Assembly (NCBI GenBank): GCA_020720965.1
Contig: DYNS01000121.1
Span: 1-8,140 of the forward strand
Direction of reading: 5' to 3'
DNA: 8,140 nt
Source: Anaerolinea sp.
GTDB taxonomy: Bacteria > Chloroflexota > Anaerolineae > Anaerolineales > Villigracilaceae
A program made the translations under genes and the position numbers. Under the pieces are notes generated by a model. That model was not told the DNA's origin, searched no databases, and saw nothing but the letters and a program-made list of their open reading frames with translations. Shown piece after piece: positions 6,515 to 8,140 of the stretch (position 1 is its first letter; the number at the start of each line of letters is the position of its first letter).

Positions 6515-8140
6515 ATGAGCCAGCCAACCGATTACCAAAAAGCCACAACCGAAACCGCCTCCAACCTGCGTACCGTTGCCCAGGCAAAGCCCCTGCGCGA
6601 ACTTTCCCGGCTTTCGCTGCCAGAGATAGATGCAGTGGTGGATTTAACCGCCCAAATTCTCCCGGCGGGCAATGTGCCGGGCATGATTTTAACCGGCATG
6701 GCGAGAATCCCCGGCAGGCGAATGCCCCGCGAGACGGTGGAACAGCACCTGGATATTCTCTTTAAGACGATGGAACAAGTTGCCGACCAGGTCACTTTTG
6801 GAGCGGTCTTTGTGGGGCCGGCGGCGGTGCTGTGGGGCTACCAAAACCTGCTCAAACTGGCGGGCAAAGACCCCGCTTCCGCCTTCCCGGAGGGGCTTTG
6901 GCAGTTTTATGTGGAGTATGCCCTGCGCGAAGACACCGCTCGCCATGTAAACGAGACTCACGGTTTCGATACCCTCCTGCAACAGCACGAAATTCGCCTG
7001 GGGGAGGTGGATAGAATTACCGCCTGGGTGATGGCGATTATTTCGGAACTGAATCAGTACGATGCGTTGCTGGAAGTGGAATGGCGCGAGCGGGTTGCCA
7101 CCTCCCTGCTGCAAAAAGTGACCCAAAAACTCCCCAACGCTGCCCATTACGCCAGCCTCTACCGCCGTTGGGAGGCGCAGCGCCCCTACCGGCGCGGCGC
7201 CGAAGCCGCCAATTACGACTACCCAGCCTATCGCCGCCTCAAATTTGAGCATTTTCTGCGCGAAGCCACCCGTGACCTGCCCGCCCTGCTGCGTGGAGAT
7301 TGGCAAACCCAACTGCAACGCGCCTCCGAACAAGACCTGCCCGCCTATCAGCAGCAAATGTCCATTTTGGCTTTTTTAGAGCCGGGCGAATACGGCGAAA
7401 CCCGCCAACCTTTTGAATTTCATCAGGCGCAAGTCGGGCTTATCCTCAACAATAATTACTACCTCCTCCCCGTTTGCACCCCCGGAACCGACCAGCCCCA
7501 AGACGCGCTCACCGTCCGCGCTCAAATTGCCTCCCTGCTGCGTTCCCCCTCTCATCGCCCCACCAACCTCATCCCCCTGGCGCAGATGAAACGCGCTCAC
7601 TGGCAAACCCTGCGCCCCAAACTAAACCCCAGCCTGCAATCCGACCTGGAACAGCTGCGCTACGCCCCCATCTTCTTCAACTGCAACCCCCGCCCAGCCC
7701 GCCAAACCCTCACCCAAATTCGGCAAGCCGAGCGGGGAATCGGCAGTCACGCCCTCACCATCTTCAGCGCCGGGCGTACCTACATTTTTGACCAATCCCA
7801 CATTTTTTTTGATGGCGTTTTGGGCGCGGCAATGGCGGAAATCCTCACCAACGAAGCCCTCTCCTGGGCAGTGTACCTGCACAGCCTGCCCTCTCCCCAA
7901 CCAGCCCGCGAAGCCATCTACACCGGTTTAGACTTCCCCCAAACCCCCTCCGACCATCAAGCCCTGCGTACCGCCCCCCGCGTCACCCCGGAAGTGGGCG
8001 CAGAAAACAGCCAAGCCAACCTGCAAGAATGCCTGGCTTTAAGGCAAATCTTCAAACGCCGCAGCGCCACCCTGCAACTGACCGTAAACGACTTGCTTGC
8101 TCTCTACCGCGCCATTCACGCCCAAACCTACCAGCCTTCC
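6515..8140 (+). CDS. Probable carnitine/choline acyltransferase-like protein, 3' truncated
   Basis: The frame is open from the ATG at 6515 for 542 codons and has no stop before the window ends. It begins MSQPTDYQKA. Residues 1 to about 290 are helical and unfamiliar, with an Arg/Glu/His-rich helix REDTARHVNETHGFD (138-152) and aromatic-basic stretches such as RRWEAQRPYRRG. From about 300 the text resembles carnitine/choline acyltransferases: a QVGLILNNNYYLLPV strand pair, an alternating helical region, APIFFNCN, then TIFSAGRTYIFDQSHIFFDG, where His429 and Asp433 form HxxxDG like the catalytic His motif of that family, and TVNDLLALYRAIHAQTY from residue 523. The spacing of about 94 residues between the last two fits either that family or the related condensation-type acyltransferase fold. 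The expected Ser-Thr-Ser region would lie beyond the edge. The acyl acceptor is unknown. The gene definitely exists as a coding frame; the family call is inference from motifs. Confidence 0.6.
   Translation, partial: MSQPTDYQKATTETASNLRTVAQAKPLRELSRLSLPEIDAVVDLTAQILPAGNVPGMILTGMARIPGRRMPRETVEQHLDILFKTMEQVADQVTFGAVFVGPAAVLWGYQNLLKLAGKDPASAFPEGLWQFYVEYALREDTARHVNETHGFDTLLQQHEIRLGEVDRITAWVMAIISELNQYDALLEVEWRERVATSLLQKVTQKLPNAAHYASLYRRWEAQRPYRRGAEAANYDYPAYRRLKFEHFLREATRDLPALLRGDWQTQLQRASEQDLPAYQQQMSILAFLEPGEYGETRQPFEFHQAQVGLILNNNYYLLPVCTPGTDQPQDALTVRAQIASLLRSPSHRPTNLIPLAQMKRAHWQTLRPKLNPSLQSDLEQLRYAPIFFNCNPRPARQTLTQIRQAERGIGSHALTIFSAGRTYIFDQSHIFFDGVLGAAMAEILTNEALSWAVYLHSLPSPQPAREAIYTGLDFPQTPSDHQALRTAPRVTPEVGAENSQANLQECLALRQIFKRRSATLQLTVNDLLALYRAIHAQTYQPS

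Noticed and set aside
6689..7357. A 222-codon minus-strand open frame at the right side
   Set aside because: It is antisense to the continuous frame that starts at 6515, which has a promoter-placed start and recognisable motifs; no family features are seen in the antisense product.

Overview
The window is dense bacterial protein-coding DNA with a C-rich coding strand (GCC, CCC, CTC/CTG and AAC codons) but CAA/GAA/AAA preferred for Gln/Glu/Lys. The gene mix (HEAT-repeat protein, signal-peptide-bearing gluzincin peptidase, LipM-type octanoyltransferase, DUF4230 membrane protein, E. coli-type Pgm) and two apparently leaderless starts fit a Chloroflexota bacterium, possibly Anaerolineae. This placement is an inference from style and gene content. 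I see no RNA genes, CRISPR array, insertion sequence, attachment site or origin.

Layout. (1) 1-735, + strand: 3' part of a HEAT-repeat protein, closed by a strong intrinsic terminator (755-790). (2) 830-4048, + strand: four genes with gaps of 1 nt, -14 nt and 4 nt, which look like one operon: AEC-family transporter, membrane-anchored zinc metallopeptidase, acylphosphatase, and LipM-type octanoyltransferase. (3) 4070-6405, - strand and convergent with the operon: phosphoglucomutase (pgm) followed 17 nt later by a DUF4230 membrane protein. (4) 6406-6514: a short divergent promoter region. (5) 6515 to the window end, + strand: a 542-codon open frame with no stop in the window. Its C-terminal part looks like the carnitine/choline acyltransferase (CoA-dependent acyltransferase) fold, with an HxxxDG motif, behind a long N-terminal region I do not recognise.

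How the genes work together. Pgm links glucose-1-P and glucose-6-P in sugar storage and envelope precursor supply. LipM starts protein lipoylation by moving octanoyl from acyl carrier protein to a lipoyl domain. The AEC carrier and the peptidase act at the membrane or outside it. No single pathway obviously unites the operon. The most unusual gene is the partial acyltransferase-like one at the right edge.
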